Positions 23,779 through 35,668 are shown, counted from the stretch's first letter. The stretch: 64,000 nt of DNA from Pseudeuparius sepicola (GCA_963920635.1 OY987301.1:57604560-57668559), one strand, 5' to 3'. A program made the numbers and translations. The notes: generated from the sequence alone by a model not told the origin.

Positions 23779-25400
23779 TTACTCACGAAAGTTGTCCAAT
23801 TGCGAGGCTTGTTTTTTAGTCAGTGTAACTTCAACATCCATCTTGTCAACTTCATCATGCATCAACTTTTGTAAATAGGGGGGAACTCTGTAATATCTTT
23901 GCTTATTTGGTGGGCTGTCACCAGTGACGATGACATGATGCACCCCCTTAGCGCAACCAAGATCATTGTTCATTCTAAGAAAGAATTTTGACAACAAGCC
24001 TTAGAGAATTTCTTTCTGTTTTGAAGTTAAAGTTATAAATCCATTCCATAGGCGGCTCAACCTGAACACTAGCTACCCCAACGAATTTCAATTCTTGGGA
24101 ATTACTTCCAATGTGCGTCACTAGATCCCTATCTCGCCAAAAATCTGTTCCTAAATTTATATCGTCTTTTAAAACTAAAACCACCAAACAGTTAATCAGA
24201 CTAGTTCTACACCTTAATTTTATATAGACCGTCAGGTCAGATAGTGACAGATTTAGAAAAGTACATCGGTGTTGAGTAGAATGAAGGGAAATTTACGAGT
24301 GGCCCCTTGGGATAACATATGGAAAATTGTTGCCCATATTTTCACTCAAGCCGTGTTCACTAAATGATTAATTAATAAAACCTAAAAAACTAATTCCAAT
24401 TTGCGTCCTCACCGACATATACCAGATAAGTGCTTTCCCTTTAAGCAAATCTGTAACAGAATAAAATAACTGTCTAGGTGAAATACCACGAGCTACCTTG
24501 GGCTGAGTTGGTGGCGGACTTGGACTAACAACAGAAAATGACCTATTCTCACTGACATGTCTTGATTTTATCCTTACTCTTTCGTCCAACTGGTTTTCGA
24601 CAGCTTTGATTGAAAGTAGATTTCGTAAAAGTTTTAGCGAAATTAATATGATCGTCTTTAATCTCAAGCCTGCCCAATCTGCTGTGCAAATGTTGAAGTT
24701 TTGTCTAAGATTTTCTGAAGAATCTACAAAATTAACCAGATCTACTTTATTGCTACATATACAGTGTGTCCGTGGATGGAATCCCCAAGAGGACAAATGG
24801 ACCAAAAATTAAATTTTTCGACAAAAAGTCATTCTTGACAAAAGTTTCTGCTTCTCGAAAAAATATGGTCTACGGACAGAATTTTGGATTTTTTTATACA
24901 GGGTGCCCAAAAAATACAAAAACATGAAATACCATCAAGAATAAACTACCTTTATTTTTAAAAATATCAAAAACTTTTAATTCTAAACAACTTTTCTAAA
25001 TAAATGTTTTTGATATTTTTAAAAAGAAAGGAGTTTATTCTTGATGGTGTTTGATGTTTTTGTATTTTTTTGGGCACCCTGTATAAAAAAATCAAAAATT
25101 CCCCAAGTAGACCATACTTTTTCGAGAAACAGAAACTTTTATCAAGAATGACTTTTTGTCGAAAAATTAAATTTTTGGTCCATTTGTCCTCTTGGGGACT
25201 CCATCCGCGGACACACTGTATATTAAATTCTTGGTCAATATCCGGAGTGAAAGAAACATCTTTAACAATTTCACCAAAGTTCTCTCATAGAGTCAAATCT
25301 TTTAATTTGGAATGCATGCACTATAATACTATAGAAGGCTATATGAGAGGGTTCTCCAAAATTCAAGAAAAGAATATTTTATTACTGGGCGGCCTGGGCG
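23779..25400 (-). pseudogene. Ty3/gypsy retrotransposon relic (gag, protease, start of RT)
   Basis: Minus-strand fragments are in the order expected of a Ty3/gypsy polyprotein. Around 24370-24560 (and further upstream to about 25380) lies gag-like sequence with KGKALIWYMSVRTQI. Around 23980-24190 comes NLGTDFW with a following VASVQVEPP, the protease-RT linker. Around 23780-23930 comes HHVIVTGDSPP with RYYRVPPYLQKLMHDEV, the conserved beginning of reverse transcriptase. Several stops and shifts separate these pieces, and the RT palm, RNase H and integrase are absent. A fold-back element (24759-25221) is inserted within the gag part. It lies antisense-free in the host intron, in the same strand as the host gene. 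Confidence 0.7.
24759..25221. mobile_element. Fold-back element, ATACAGTGTG termini, 463 bp
   Basis: The element begins ATACAGTGTGTCCGTGGATG and ends in its mirror image, with AT dinucleotides at 24757-24758 and 25222-25223. Inside, the mirror words ATACAGGGTGCCCAAAA and TTGGGCACCCTGTAT make a second, nested pair of termini of the same family. It interrupts the gypsy gag relic. No coding sequence. Confidence 0.85.
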
Positions 25401-25421
25401 CCAAGGGTTTATGATACGCCA

Positions 25422-25463
25422 AAGAAAAAGCCAAAGAAAAAGCTAAAGAAAAAGCTAAATATC
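25422..25463 (+). repeat. 12-bp tandem repeat
   Basis: Roughly four copies of AAAGCCAAAGAA, with T for C in the later copies (AAAGCTAAAGAA), run in tandem. Confidence 0.7.
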
Positions 25464-28400
25464 TCTTGTAAGAAAACAAACGTTGCTATGATAATTAAAT
25501 GACACCGAAATATTATATTACCAATTCTAGAAATCATGACTAATTCTAATACTATGCACTAAGATTAAGTAAATATAATTCTTCACATGGAACTTAATGG
25601 ATAATGGAACTATCTAGATAATAAGGCGTATAAATACCGACGGTGGCTCAGTGCAGCTGATTGCTTTAACACCCAACTCCCAATTTCACCCTCAACGAAT
25701 ACTTGCCCACCACTGGAGACCGTTGTAATACAGCTCTTCCAAGACATAGAATACTACATCCGTGTCAGGTCCATCTGTCATCGATTGTCACGCCCAACCA
25801 CAAAGTTCCATCAGACCAGATATTTTCACCAATAGTATTTTTTTTTATATCTGAGGCACTAGGTAGCAATGAAGTAGCTTCCAAGGCAGAATAATTAAAG
25901 AAAATGAAAAACCAATAACCCTAAAATGGAGTATGAAACGAAAGAAATGCTCATAAGTTACCTCTTACTATCACTATTAGACAAGGAAAGAGAGAGGAGA
26001 CCGCGCTTGCTTACCCTGCCGTGTATAACTTTATCGCCTGCCTGATACTACCTTTCGACTATTTTATGTGCATTTATTGTGTAGCCTAATTTGCTGCACC
26101 CGATTAACGGTGTATTTTCTGTTTTCATGTGAATGGCCGTCCTGCACATTGGGAGTTTTAAGGTTATCGCAGCCGACCCTTGAGTAGGTCGAGATTGCAG
26201 CGTGGCGTGGGAATTTTGCATTTCCACTTTCTTGGAACGAGGCACAGGACAGGAGCGGAGCACACCTCGCAGGTGAGTTTTTTGAGAAGGTTTTCTTTGG
26301 ATATTTTTTTAGTTAATTCCAAAATTGAAAAACTCACCTGTGGCTCGCTCCAGTGCCCGACTATTTCTTGGATAGAGTTAATCTCTACGCTTTCATAGCA
26401 CCTTTACTCCAAGAAATAGACGTAGCTCTCTTTGTCCTGACCTGTGCGGTTCAAGTTAGTGCCTTTTTTCGGTTTTCGTTTTGAGTTTGTTTTGTAGCAT
26501 TTTGGCGGTACCATTCACATGAGTCGATGCACATAATGGGTCGATACCTGACGGAGGACCTCTGTTTTTGTAATATCTCTAACGTTCTGAAATAATTCTG
26601 GTGAAGTTTGATAACGTATATTTTTTTTATTAAGTTCACTTAGAGCAGCCTATTTTCATAACTGATTCTGGCCAATAATTTTCGTGTAATATCATGCAAA
26701 TTTAAGTAGTTTTTTTTTAAAGAACCGTGACCTCATATTTTTGATTTCGAACGTCTCACTTATCGTTCATTAATTTTGTTTTTGGCTCGCAACTAGTAAG
26801 TTCAAAGTTGTGATTAATTAAGGGGGGGGGGGTAGTGTATTCATGAATATACAGTAGGGATTGAAAATAATTTTATGGATTTAACTATTTATTACTGTCA
26901 TATTTTAAGAACATCATTAATTAAATATTTCTTGTCAACAAACAGTCTGTGAGACATTAGCAGCACTTATTTAAGGTCGGAGCACAGTCTAATTTGCCCG
27001 AATTGTTCTTTCATGCACAACTGCATCTGGAACGTACACTGAGCTACCTAGCCTCCGAGCCTAGCCGTCTGCTGACCACCAGCTGAGCATTCACAGCTAT
27101 ACTTGGCAAGACACCCTGAGATACTGAGCTACTTCCATCGCACGCCTGTATAGTAGCTGTTGGACTGTCGGTACTTGGTCACAGTCTGGTCGTGACGTTA
27201 TCGGAGCCTGGTTCGACAACTTCATCGAAACCCAGTGGAGTGCTGTGGGCTATTCCTGGACGAATCAGACGTACATGTAAGGTCTTTCTAAAGTTAAAGC
27301 GTTCCATGATTAAGATCTCACGTGCAGAAGATTAGACTTTCGCGTTTCCTTTTGACTTTCTTACTTCTCGTGCAGTGCTGAGTTGTTTTAGACTTTTTTA
27401 ATCGTCTCGCAGCAATTCACTTTGCTTTAATTTTAAAACTTACAGTTGCTCCATTTAAATAATTGTAATCTGTCTGACATATTTATTATAGAATATATTA
27501 TTATTAATTACTTAACAAATTTCAACGTCATACAATTTTTGATTGTTAAACAAATCTTCAAATAAACAACCATTGTAATTAGTGTTAAGAATTTATGAAT
27601 TTTCGAGGCAACTTGAAAAAGTTGTTGTTGTTGTCAATCAGTTTGGTGGGGAAAAACCCAATTAAAAATTAAATGGATCTGTTTGCGCCACAAATAAATT
27701 TTAGAAAATAACCATTGTAATTGTTTTAAATCTGTGTTTTATTTCAAGTATCATAACGAGTCATATAACCAACTTCGATAGCTGGGCCGAAGTTGTCGTT
27801 ATACATCATCGTGTAAAACGATTCTCTGAAAATTACTATACTGCGTACTGCTTATATTTTTGCGTTTATTTTCATTTAAACCCGATCGACAAGTGTCGTT
27901 CGTGTGGATTTTCATCGGGCCATCGAGGACGTTTTAGGGTCTGTTTGCAGTCGAGAAGTGAGCATTGGTGGCTTGATGTTTCGCTAGTGGGTACACAGAG
28001 ATCTGAGGTGTGTATTTTTTAATTTATTTGTTGAACATATTATTTACCCCCTCTTTGAAAAAATATGTCATCACCTAGATTTACTGCTCCTTTTAGGGCA
28101 TTTTGTTAGCAACGAATCGCCTAATCAGAATTTTTATAGATTTGCTCATTGTATTTTTGGGTTGTGAAAGAAATCACTAGATACTTTTGGGAACCATGAG
28201 CACACGGAGTACTATCGAGTGACGTCACCGTCACGTAGTTGTTCTTTTGCACTAGATCAACAAGTTTTCAGTTCCGTAGCCTTGTTTAATTATGTATTTT
28301 GCTCATTTTTATATTGTTGTTAACACTTGTAGATCGGAAAAGCCATTTTTTTGTTACTTAAGTGAATTTGGTTAACTTAAATCTTTTTATAAACTGCCAA

Positions 28401-29256
28401 GGGAATCAAGTCTCAATCAAGAATTAACTTTATATAGTAGAGAATCATTAATTAGTATAATATTTTCTATGTCAAGAATATCACGAGTTGAATAACTGAT
28501 ACTTTCGCATCTGATCGAAAATTATTTAAGCTATTACAGCTGTGCACAACCTGGCTGCAGCGTAGACTTTAAACCTATAATTTAACTATAATTCCGCGTA
28601 CTTTGTATAAAAGCACAGAGCTTCTCTGCTGCGTATTGGAACGAAAACTGTTTCGTCAATTATTCTTTCATGTAACATGACGAAAAGGGAGTAGACTACC
28701 AACTAGAGTACCACACAACATCACAGCGAACTGAAACGGCTGGCGATCGGCATACCACCGAACCTCACTGTAATCCCGCAACCTTGCTTCCAGCAGTAGC
28801 TAGCTCAGAAAGTAGTTGCGCAATTTCAAGGAGTCTGGTAACGGGTGGCTGACCAGTTGTCAACTATCGTCGAAGTAGAGGTATCATGGGCAGTGGTTGT
28901 CTCAGAAGAAGTCAAGAGTTCGAAGCAATTCAAGTTTTATGTATCATATTAATACTGTTAAAAGATAAAAAATTTACTAATTATTAAATTTTCTAACTAC
29001 TCATTTGGTTTTTTAGTGAAATCCACCTAACTCAGTGGGCCTAATAATTTTAAAAAGTTTACATGTTTCGTTATGTATTGTTCTGTCAAATACTTGCCCT
29101 CCAAGACCTACTATGCACGAACAGAAATTTCATTATCCAGTATTGCGTTTGCGTTTGTCCCACTGGCAGCCACATTCCCCCCACAGGTATGACATCGAAA
29201 AATGTAAACATAGCCCCATATTAAACAAACCCGGCCGGGCTGCCTGCGTGACCCCC
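25464..29256. other. Host intron with promoter-like words but no clear gene
   Basis: No supported coding region. CGTATAAATACCG with GGCTCAGTGCAG (25630-25656) and TATAAAAGCAC (28604-28615) resemble LTR-type TATA and initiator words on the plus strand, but no paired LTR was found. A small inverted repeat lies at about 26268-26355 (GGTGAGTTTTTT against AAAAACTCACC). A G run of about 12 lies at 26822. 26980-27290 is unusually GC-rich and unexplained. Confidence 0.35.
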
Positions 29257-29972
29257 CTTCCCGGTCGCGTATTTACGTTTCCTATACGGTCAACGCTACT
29301 CGTTGCGGCGGCCAGCTAGGAAACGTAACGCGCTCTGATCGCTCCGTTTCCTAGACGGTAAGCGCAACGCTATATTAATAAATGCCGGCTTATGCAAAAA
29401 AGGTAGATTTGACTGTAGTAACAGCAACGAATACATCAACACCTCAAGCCTATAATATTATTTGCAAATAACAGGTAAATGGTAAATAAATAAGTGTATC
29501 AACAGATACATTTTAATGATTAGATAGCTGTAAGCTTCTGCTACTGAAACCTTGTGGTCATGTATATAATATACCTAAGAGTATTTAGTATCTAAGAATT
29601 AAATTAAATATTAAATGTAGGCTCAGGGTTCCACTTCAGGTTCCACTACTCCTCCTAGAACTTTCTAATTTGTTGTCATAGAAAAAATCAAAAAAAAGGT
29701 TGTAGGGAATTGTATGCATCTTTCCTGACCACAAGGTTTCAGTAGCAGAAGCTTACAGCTATTCTAATCATTAAAATGTATCTGTTGATACCTTAGACAA
29801 GGAAGGGGAGAGGACGCGTAACGTGTATATACGGACCATAGCAGAAAGTGTGCCTAAATACAACAATGCGACGCCATAATTTGGTTCAAAACGTCGTGTG
29901 TGACAGCAGGTTTAGTTTTTGTGACTTTGTGCTCATACGGACTGAAGACCTTGTTATTTTTGTGGCATCATA

Positions 29973-30031
29973 ATGGCTTTTAGTTGCAACAGTCGAGGAG
30001 AACAGAAAGTATCAGTAATAACCTTTCATAG
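29973..30031 (+). pseudogene. THAP first-exon relic, copy A
   Basis: An ATG opens MAFSCNSRGEQKVSVITFHR and runs into a GTAAAT splice-donor-like site. The C...CxSRGEQKV....FHR pattern matches the start of a THAP finger, but here the first cysteine pair is damaged. No second exon with the rest of the finger follows before the element ends. Confidence 0.55.
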
Positions 30032-30377
30032 GTAAATATTTATAGTTAGAAAAAATAGCTTCAAGTAAAAGCATTGTATATTATATTATTTGTATACCGC
30101 CTCAAACAACTAAAATTTTGTTGCTTTGTCGAAATTTGGCCCCTTTACAAACCAACAATAATTCTTTATATGCATTTTTTAATCTTTACCAGTCCCACGC
30201 GATACGCCACTGGTGGTGCCCACTCAATTTGGCCGGCTTATGCGTCCTCTCTCCCCTCCCTTGTCTAAGGTTTGTTAATAAAAAAATGTTTTTCCTAGTA
30301 TTCTACTAGGCCAAAACAAAAATAACTCAATGTTCGAAACTGTCTAAATAGTTTTTATAATTGTTTTTCACATCTAA

Positions 30378-30836
30378 CCTAATATCTTTTTGGTCTTACC
30401 GGTCCATCATTTTAGTGCATCTTTTCATTTTGCGACAAAAGTTTACTCTTGATTCATAACTATATCATCAACCATTTGCATTGTAACATGCAAAACACTA
30501 CAAAATACCTGTTAACTGTACATTGAAAATGAAGAAAAAATGACAAATAGACACTGGTCAAAACACCATTAGTTTTCTTGATATAGAATGTCTATATTTT
30601 ATCAAAGTCCGTTTTAAAAGTGAATAAAATTTTTCCCTACCTCTTTCAAATGTTGCAAATCCCATTTAAAGAAATAAAAAATCCCTAGAAACAATACCTA
30701 CTAAAAAATTATTCACTGTCAATATGGAAAGGATTGACTTTGGAAAAATATGGACATCCTATATCAAGAAAGCCAATGGTGTTTTGATTTTTTCTCCATT
30801 TTCAATGTACAGTTCAACTGTTACATTTGAAAACTG
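30378..30836. repeat. Piece of the 32.3-33.4 kb fold-back family
   Basis: CATCATTTTAGTGCATCTTT and the following lines match 32668-32760. A palindrome with CATTGAAAATG and GTTTTCTTGATATAGAATGT arms is centred near 30665. It sits between the two THAP relics of the P-like element. Confidence 0.55.
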
Positions 30837-30850
30837 TAGGTGGCATCATA

Positions 30851-30921
30851 ATGGTGTTTTGTTCAGCTTTTGGTTGCAAAAGTCGAGGTGAACAGAAAGT
30901 ATCAGGAATAAGCTTCCATAG
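30851..30921 (+). pseudogene. THAP first-exon relic, copy B
   Basis: An ATG opens MVFCSAFGCKSRGEQKVSGI and then SFHR, followed by GTTAAT where copy A has GTAAAT. The CxxxxC pair expected at the start of a THAP finger is present here. Copy B therefore preserves the older coding sequence better than copy A, although its donor has changed. Confidence 0.6.
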
Positions 30922-31422
30922 GTTAATATTTATAGTTAGAAAAAAATAGCTTCAAGGAAAAAAGACATTGTATATTGTATTATTTGTATGCCGCCTCAAA
31001 CAACTAAAATTTTGTTGCTTTGTCGAAATTTTGTCCCTTTACAAACCAACAGTAATGCTTTATAGGCATTTTTCATTGTTTACCAGTCCCACGCGATACG
31101 CCACTGGTGGTGCCTAACTGGGCACACTCAATTTGGCCGGATTATGCGTCCTCTCTCCCCTCCCTTGTCTAAGGTTGATACACTTATTTATTTACCATTT
31201 ACCTGTTATTTGAAAGTAATAGAGGCTTGATGTGTTGATGTGTTTGTTGCTGTTATGACAGTCCAATCTACATTTTTTGCATAAGCCGGCATTTATTAAT
31301 ATAGCGTTGCGCTTACCGTCTAGGAAACGGAGCGATCAGAGCGCGTTACGTTTCCTTGTTGGCTGCCGCAACGAGTAGCGTTGACCGTATAGGAAACGTA
31401 AATATTCTTCCCGGTCACTCAC

Positions 31423-31575
31423 CTTCGCCAGCTTCTCCTCCGTCTTGGCGATGATGGCTTCGTAGCTTTCTCTGTGTGTAAAGACCTTCCTAGATTGGAT
31501 TTTCCTGTAAAAGGAACGCTCCAGCATCGGCCTGGACACTTGCCGTCCGAGAATCGAAGCAATATCGCCCAGCGC
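31423..31575 (-). CDS. Host exon, F-BAR-like protein (153 bp)
   Basis: On the minus strand a pyrimidine-rich TCTCCTTTTGCAG acceptor precedes GCGCTGGGCGAT, and the exon ends GCGAAG followed by GTGAGTGACC. It is 51 codons, phase 0 at both ends. It encodes ALGDIASILGRQVSRPMLER, then FYRKIQSRKVF and ESYEAIIAKTEEKLAK, a charged helix-forming sequence. The next coding exon to the left is probably 21442-21606, which continues the same kind of long helix. Together they look like the middle of an F-BAR domain; the exact gene is not identified. A palindromic transposable element starts 6 bp past the donor, yet the donor itself is intact. Confidence 0.65.
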
Positions 31576-31900
31576 CTGCAAAAGGAGAGAGGTTTTAGAT
31601 ATCTCAAAGGAACAGTTGAAGGGTTTAAGGTTTAAAGTAGTTTCCTTTTTTGCGTCACACATAAACGAAACAAATCTAAGACAGCTGTCCATATTAGTAA
31701 AATAATATCACAATTCGCCAAATTGTGTACTAAAAACAAACAGACCAAAATGAAAGCTTGCCTCATATTTAGGTTCGTTCCTACAACAAATTAGAAATAT
31801 TATGTTACTGACAGTGTGAAAACTGCGCGTTCCGCGCATGTCACGACAGCTGACAAAAAATATCTATTCTACATTCGAAACAATATCAAGAATGAAAATA

Positions 31901-32229
31901 TTAAGAGAGGGTTGGCGACAGCGAAAGTGACGTTAAATTTCGCATTTTTTAAAGTTGTATAGCATAAAATCTAATAACATTTTACCTGGCAAAAATTTAG
32001 TGCAAACATATCTGGCTTCATTTTAATCATAAGATCTTGTATAGGTTACGAAAACCTTGGGAAAAATAGTAATTCCAGTGCATATGCTTTTAAGATCTTA
32101 TGATTAAAATGAAGACAGAGATGTTTGTACTAAATTTTTGCCAGGTAAAATGTTATTAGATTTTATGCTATTCAACTTAAAAAAATACGAAATCTAACGT
32201 CACTTTCGCTGTCGGCAAGCCCCTCTTAA
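31901..32229. mobile_element. TTAA-flanked hairpin MITE, 329 bp including TTAA
   Basis: TTAA occurs at both ends (31901-31904 and 32226-32229). GAGAGGGTTGGCGACAGCGA is mirrored on the right as far as the loop near 32060. Precise TTAA target duplications are characteristic of piggyBac and also of Kolobok and Sola3. The element is nearly a perfect hairpin of about 150-bp arms without coding sequence. Confidence 0.8.
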
Positions 32230-32345
32230 GAATAAAACGGTTGAGCCACAAAACTAAAAACATACTTAAATATTCCGAAGTAATATATTTAATTATTTTT
32301 AACCACAAATTATTCTTGGGACACCAATTTATCTGGGACACAGGG

Positions 32346-33408
32346 ATACAGGGTGTTTCTAAATTATGGTGCCAACATAATATGACAGATTTGAACAAAA
32401 AGTTTCGTATAAACATGGGTCCTAAAACGCTTAAACTAAGAAAGTTACAGGGTGATGAAAGTGTAGTTTGAAAAGCATTTTTATCGCAATAACTTCTACA
32501 GAAGGTATGCAATTTAAATTAAACTTGGGGCAATTCTTTAGTAACTGAAGTTCAACAATTTTGTGTAAAAACGATTCATTCTCATCGACCAGAGGCGCAG
32601 GCTCGGGGTAGAACAATGGGTTTTCTACTCATAACTTTTTTCAGGTTATCTTTTTGTTCTCGCAGGTTCATCATTTTAGTGCATCTTTTTATTTTGCAAC
32701 AAAAGGATACTCTTGTTTTATAACGATAAAATAAACCGTTTGCATTGAAATCGGCAAAACTACCGCTTTCAAATTTTTCAAAATAATTGTACCATTTAAA
32801 GTGACAAAAAATTCCCTATGAAAGTATGTATAAAAAATTTTTCGCTTTCAAAATAGAACTGATTAAACTCAACAAAATTTTGAAATCCATATTTCAGTAC
32901 AACCAGTGATATCCATTAGGCATTTTTTCTTAATTTTGAACGTACAATTCATCTGTAAATCATTTAAATGCGGTAGGCGATAATTTTATTTTTCGAATTT
33001 TGGAGTTAACAGGTGTTTTGGGGCACATTTTGCCGATTTCAATGCAAACGGTTGATTTTATCGTTATGAAACAAGAGTAGATACATTTTTGTTGCAAAAT
33101 AAAAAGATGCACTAAAATGATGAACCGGCGAGACCAAAAAGATAACCTCAAAAAAATGATGAGTAGAAAACCCATTGTGCTACCCCGCCCCTCCGCCCCT
33201 GATTGATGGGAATAAATCGTTTTTATACAAAACTGTTGCACTTCAGTTAATTTTAATAAAGAATTGCACCAAGTTTCATTTAAATTGCACAACTTCTGTA
33301 GAAGTTATTGCGATAAAGATGTTTTCAAACTATACTTTTATGACCCTGTAACTTTCTTATTATGCATTTTAGGACCCATGTTTATAAGAAACTTTTTGTT
33401 CAAAATTA
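32346..33408. mobile_element. Fold-back element, truncated right end
   Basis: The left end is ATACAGGGTGTTTCTAAATT. Long mirrored arms, for example TGCATCTTTTTATTTTGCAA against its complement at about 33098, meet near 32890. The right terminus is lost at about 33408. The apparent open frames on both strands are mirror shadows. A fragment of the same family lies at 30378-30836. Confidence 0.75.
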
Positions 33409-34288
33409 TATTTTCTATCTGTTATACCGGCAGAAAGTTGGACACAAATGAAAAACTTTTTTATTTTTAATTTCTCAAAATTTTATCTATTCTTGATAAA
33501 AGTTGGTGCAACATTTCAAACTCAAAAGGCACATATCAAAATTTAAATATCTCTTTTTGGATACGAGGTAGATTCAAAAATTTCAAAATAACTCAAGAGT
33601 GAAGTACCCTTATTTTTTAAAATACGGTAAAAAGTTACTTACAAAAGTTGTTTGGAATCAAAGTTGGATGTCAGATTGGATTGGAGCCATCTAGTAAAAA
33701 AAAAATTTAACTTTTTTGTATTTTTTTCAACCACCCTGTGTATTACAAAAAAACAAAATACCGCAAGGGCAACTTATCATCTGATTACACATGAATTTGC
33801 TACTAAACTTTAATTTTGTTAAATTAGCAACTAGAAATTTAAATTAAATTAATCATAGTTTAAAAATATTAAATTTTTGTGTCAAACTTGAGATCGGAAA
33901 GATGATTATTTCTCATTATATATTATCTTATTGCTGGCTAATCTATTGTTTTTAATATACTGGTATCTTGGCGGGTGCCTATTGTCAAAATATAATATAA
34001 TAAGGTATAAAAATATGATTGTGGTCTCATGTTTTTTTTTTACATTGGTTTATTTCACTTCTTTATCTTAACCGCGAACCAAAAGTTTGATTTAATTTAA
34101 TTTCTAAAGCTTCCCCGGAGTCTTCCGGGTAAGGTTCTGATGCTTCCCGAGTCCCTGAAAAATCGATAAATAAGAAAAAACACGCAATTTCCAAAAGTGG
34201 TTTCACTGGATTTTCCGTCAGTTTCGTTGATTATACCTACAGCCGTCCCGTTTCTCCAAAGTGGTTAATCGTGAATCGGGAAATTCTC
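33409..34288. other. Unassigned AT-rich DNA
   Basis: No gene or structured repeat was recognised. Confidence 0.35.
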
Positions 34289-34645
34289 TTAGATATTGGA
34301 TTTACGAGGTTCTTTTTGGTATCGGAGACAAGTATGAGACTCAATTAATATAACACCTTCAAATTTTATAATAGCTCTTTTCAAGGTTGTCGAAAGACTT
34401 TTGCGAAAAAAGCCGCCAATGTCCGTGGGCAGTGTTGTAAGATTTTCCAAGCAATCTAAGGCCAACCTAACGGCGCAGAATTTACTGTTTTTCGCACTGT
34501 AACTGGCAATGTCGCGTAAGGCAACGCCGCATAATAAGATGTTAGATTTGCCGTCACTTGTGTCTTTGAGGTTATGACTGGCTTTCAACCCGCGAGATAG
34601 GGGAGGGGTAATTGCAACTTTGTCAGTTGAACTCCTCGACCGCAC
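34289..34645 (-). CDS. Possible exon or gene fragment, unknown protein
   Basis: A GC-richer stretch is open on the minus strand and encodes LLCGVALRDIASYSAKNSKF followed by LALDCLENLTTLPTDIG. This composition stands out from the surrounding AT-rich DNA and does not look like a mirror or homopolymer product. A GTGTTATA donor-like site follows KFEG near 34353, but no strong acceptor is visible upstream. It could be an exon of the same host gene as 31423-31575 or of another gene. I do not recognise the protein. Confidence 0.25.
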   Translation of the reverse strand: MRSRSSTDKVAITPPLSRGLKASHNLKDTSDGKSNILLCGVALRDIASYSAKNSKFCAVRLALDCLENLTTLPTDIGGFFRKSLSTTLKRAIIKFEGVILIESHTCLRYQKEPRKSNI

Positions 34646-35003
34646 GTATTGGAAATGACATTATTCTTTAAAATTATAGAGGTTTCCTAAAGACTCAGAA
34701 GAAGAAAGAATAAGCAAGAGAGAAATTTCAAATGAAATATCACTACTTGAAAGTAGAAAATTTCGAAGGAAAATAGTGGTAATAGCACTAGGAAACTGAA
34801 TTTAATTTGCTACATTTACCTACTTATTTCCTATTTCATAGCTAGGATATTGCGTTTGGAATATGTATTCTTAGTACAAAAAATTCCCCATAAACTTAGA
34901 CAAGCTCCTTATAAATCGATTGCCTACAGCCATTTCCTAACGATAAAGATGTACAAGGTGCCCATTTTTAGACGCCCAGGCTCTGTTGGTGGAAAACGGA
35001 GAT

Positions 35004-35668
35004 ATACAGGGTGTAAATGAATAAGTGCGAAAAAATTCAAGGGGTGAATCTTTGAGTGATTCTAAGACCAAAAGTCTATATTTATAAACATAGGTGCGCT
35101 AACGCTTCGTTTTCAAAAAACAGGGTGACAAACATTTTTTAATAATTATTATAGTAAAACAAAAAAATTTTATAGCTAGCATTACCGTTTATAGCAGTTT
35201 TTAAGACCAGAATAAACTATTAATATGGAAAAAATATCGGGTATGCCCTAGTTTTTGTTAATTGGTAGTTTTAATTTTTTATTATGTTGTCCCGGAGACA
35301 TTCAATAAAATTATTTTTATTTTTTTTCTCAAAAACGAAGCGAGATACGAGAATAATTCAAGAGACAAAAAAGTTGTATTTTTAGTTATTGGTTAAGGTG
35401 CCCTCGGGACGCCACTGTACTTAATAATTTTAATCTAGTAGGGGCTAAATTAGCCTCTTTCTACCATAAATAACACTGCCAAATTTCAACAAAATCGGCT
35501 AAAGGATTAAGATATTTACGAAAAAGCGATTTTTTAAGAAGAGTTTGACACCCTGTATCTTGAAAAGGAAGCATTACCGGACCTATGTTTATATAAACTT
35601 TTCGTCTTAGAATCACTCAAAGATTCACCACTTGAATTTTTTCGCACTTATTCATTTACACCCCGTAT
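35004..35668. mobile_element. Fold-back element, ATACAGGGTG termini, 665 bp
   Basis: It begins ATACAGGGTGTAAATGAATA and ends CACCCCGTAT, with AT at 35002-35003 and 35669-35670. The arms include GTGCGAAAAAATTCAAG and its mirror. The centre near 35330 is AT-rich and non-coding. Confidence 0.8.

Larger units (their letters stand above)
29792..31173. mobile_element. P-like element with THAP exon relics and 8-bp duplication
   Basis: Both ends carry a roughly 28-bp inverted repeat: CTTAGACAAGGAAGGGGAG on the left and its mirror on the right. GTTGATAC is duplicated exactly at 29784-29791 and 31174-31181. An 8-bp duplication, a TIR of about 30 bp and a THAP first exon fit the P-element superfamily. 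The interior holds two partial copies of the same sequence, each with the THAP start and ending in the same GCGTATC...CCTCTCTCCCC tail. They are separated by a piece of a fold-back repeat (about 30271-30836). It is non-autonomous: no transposase domain remains. Confidence 0.75.
29267..31406. mobile_element. Palindromic long-TIR element with 10-bp target duplication
   Basis: The termini TATTTACGTTTCCTATACGG and its complement face each other. CTTCCCGGTC is repeated directly at 29257-29266 and 31407-31416. A 10-bp duplication with long inverted repeats is most like Mutator-type (MULE) elements, known for 8-11-bp duplications. Without the P-like element inserted in its right arm, the element is about 733 bp, with arms of about 290 bp and a short loop near 29566-29720. 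It is non-coding. The right target copy lies only 6 bp inside the intron from the splice donor of the exon at 31423-31575. Confidence 0.75.

Noticed and set aside
32177..33470. Several frames of 60-110 codons on both strands
   Set aside because: Mirror-image shadows of the fold-back arms; amino-acid sequences repeat in reversed orientation.
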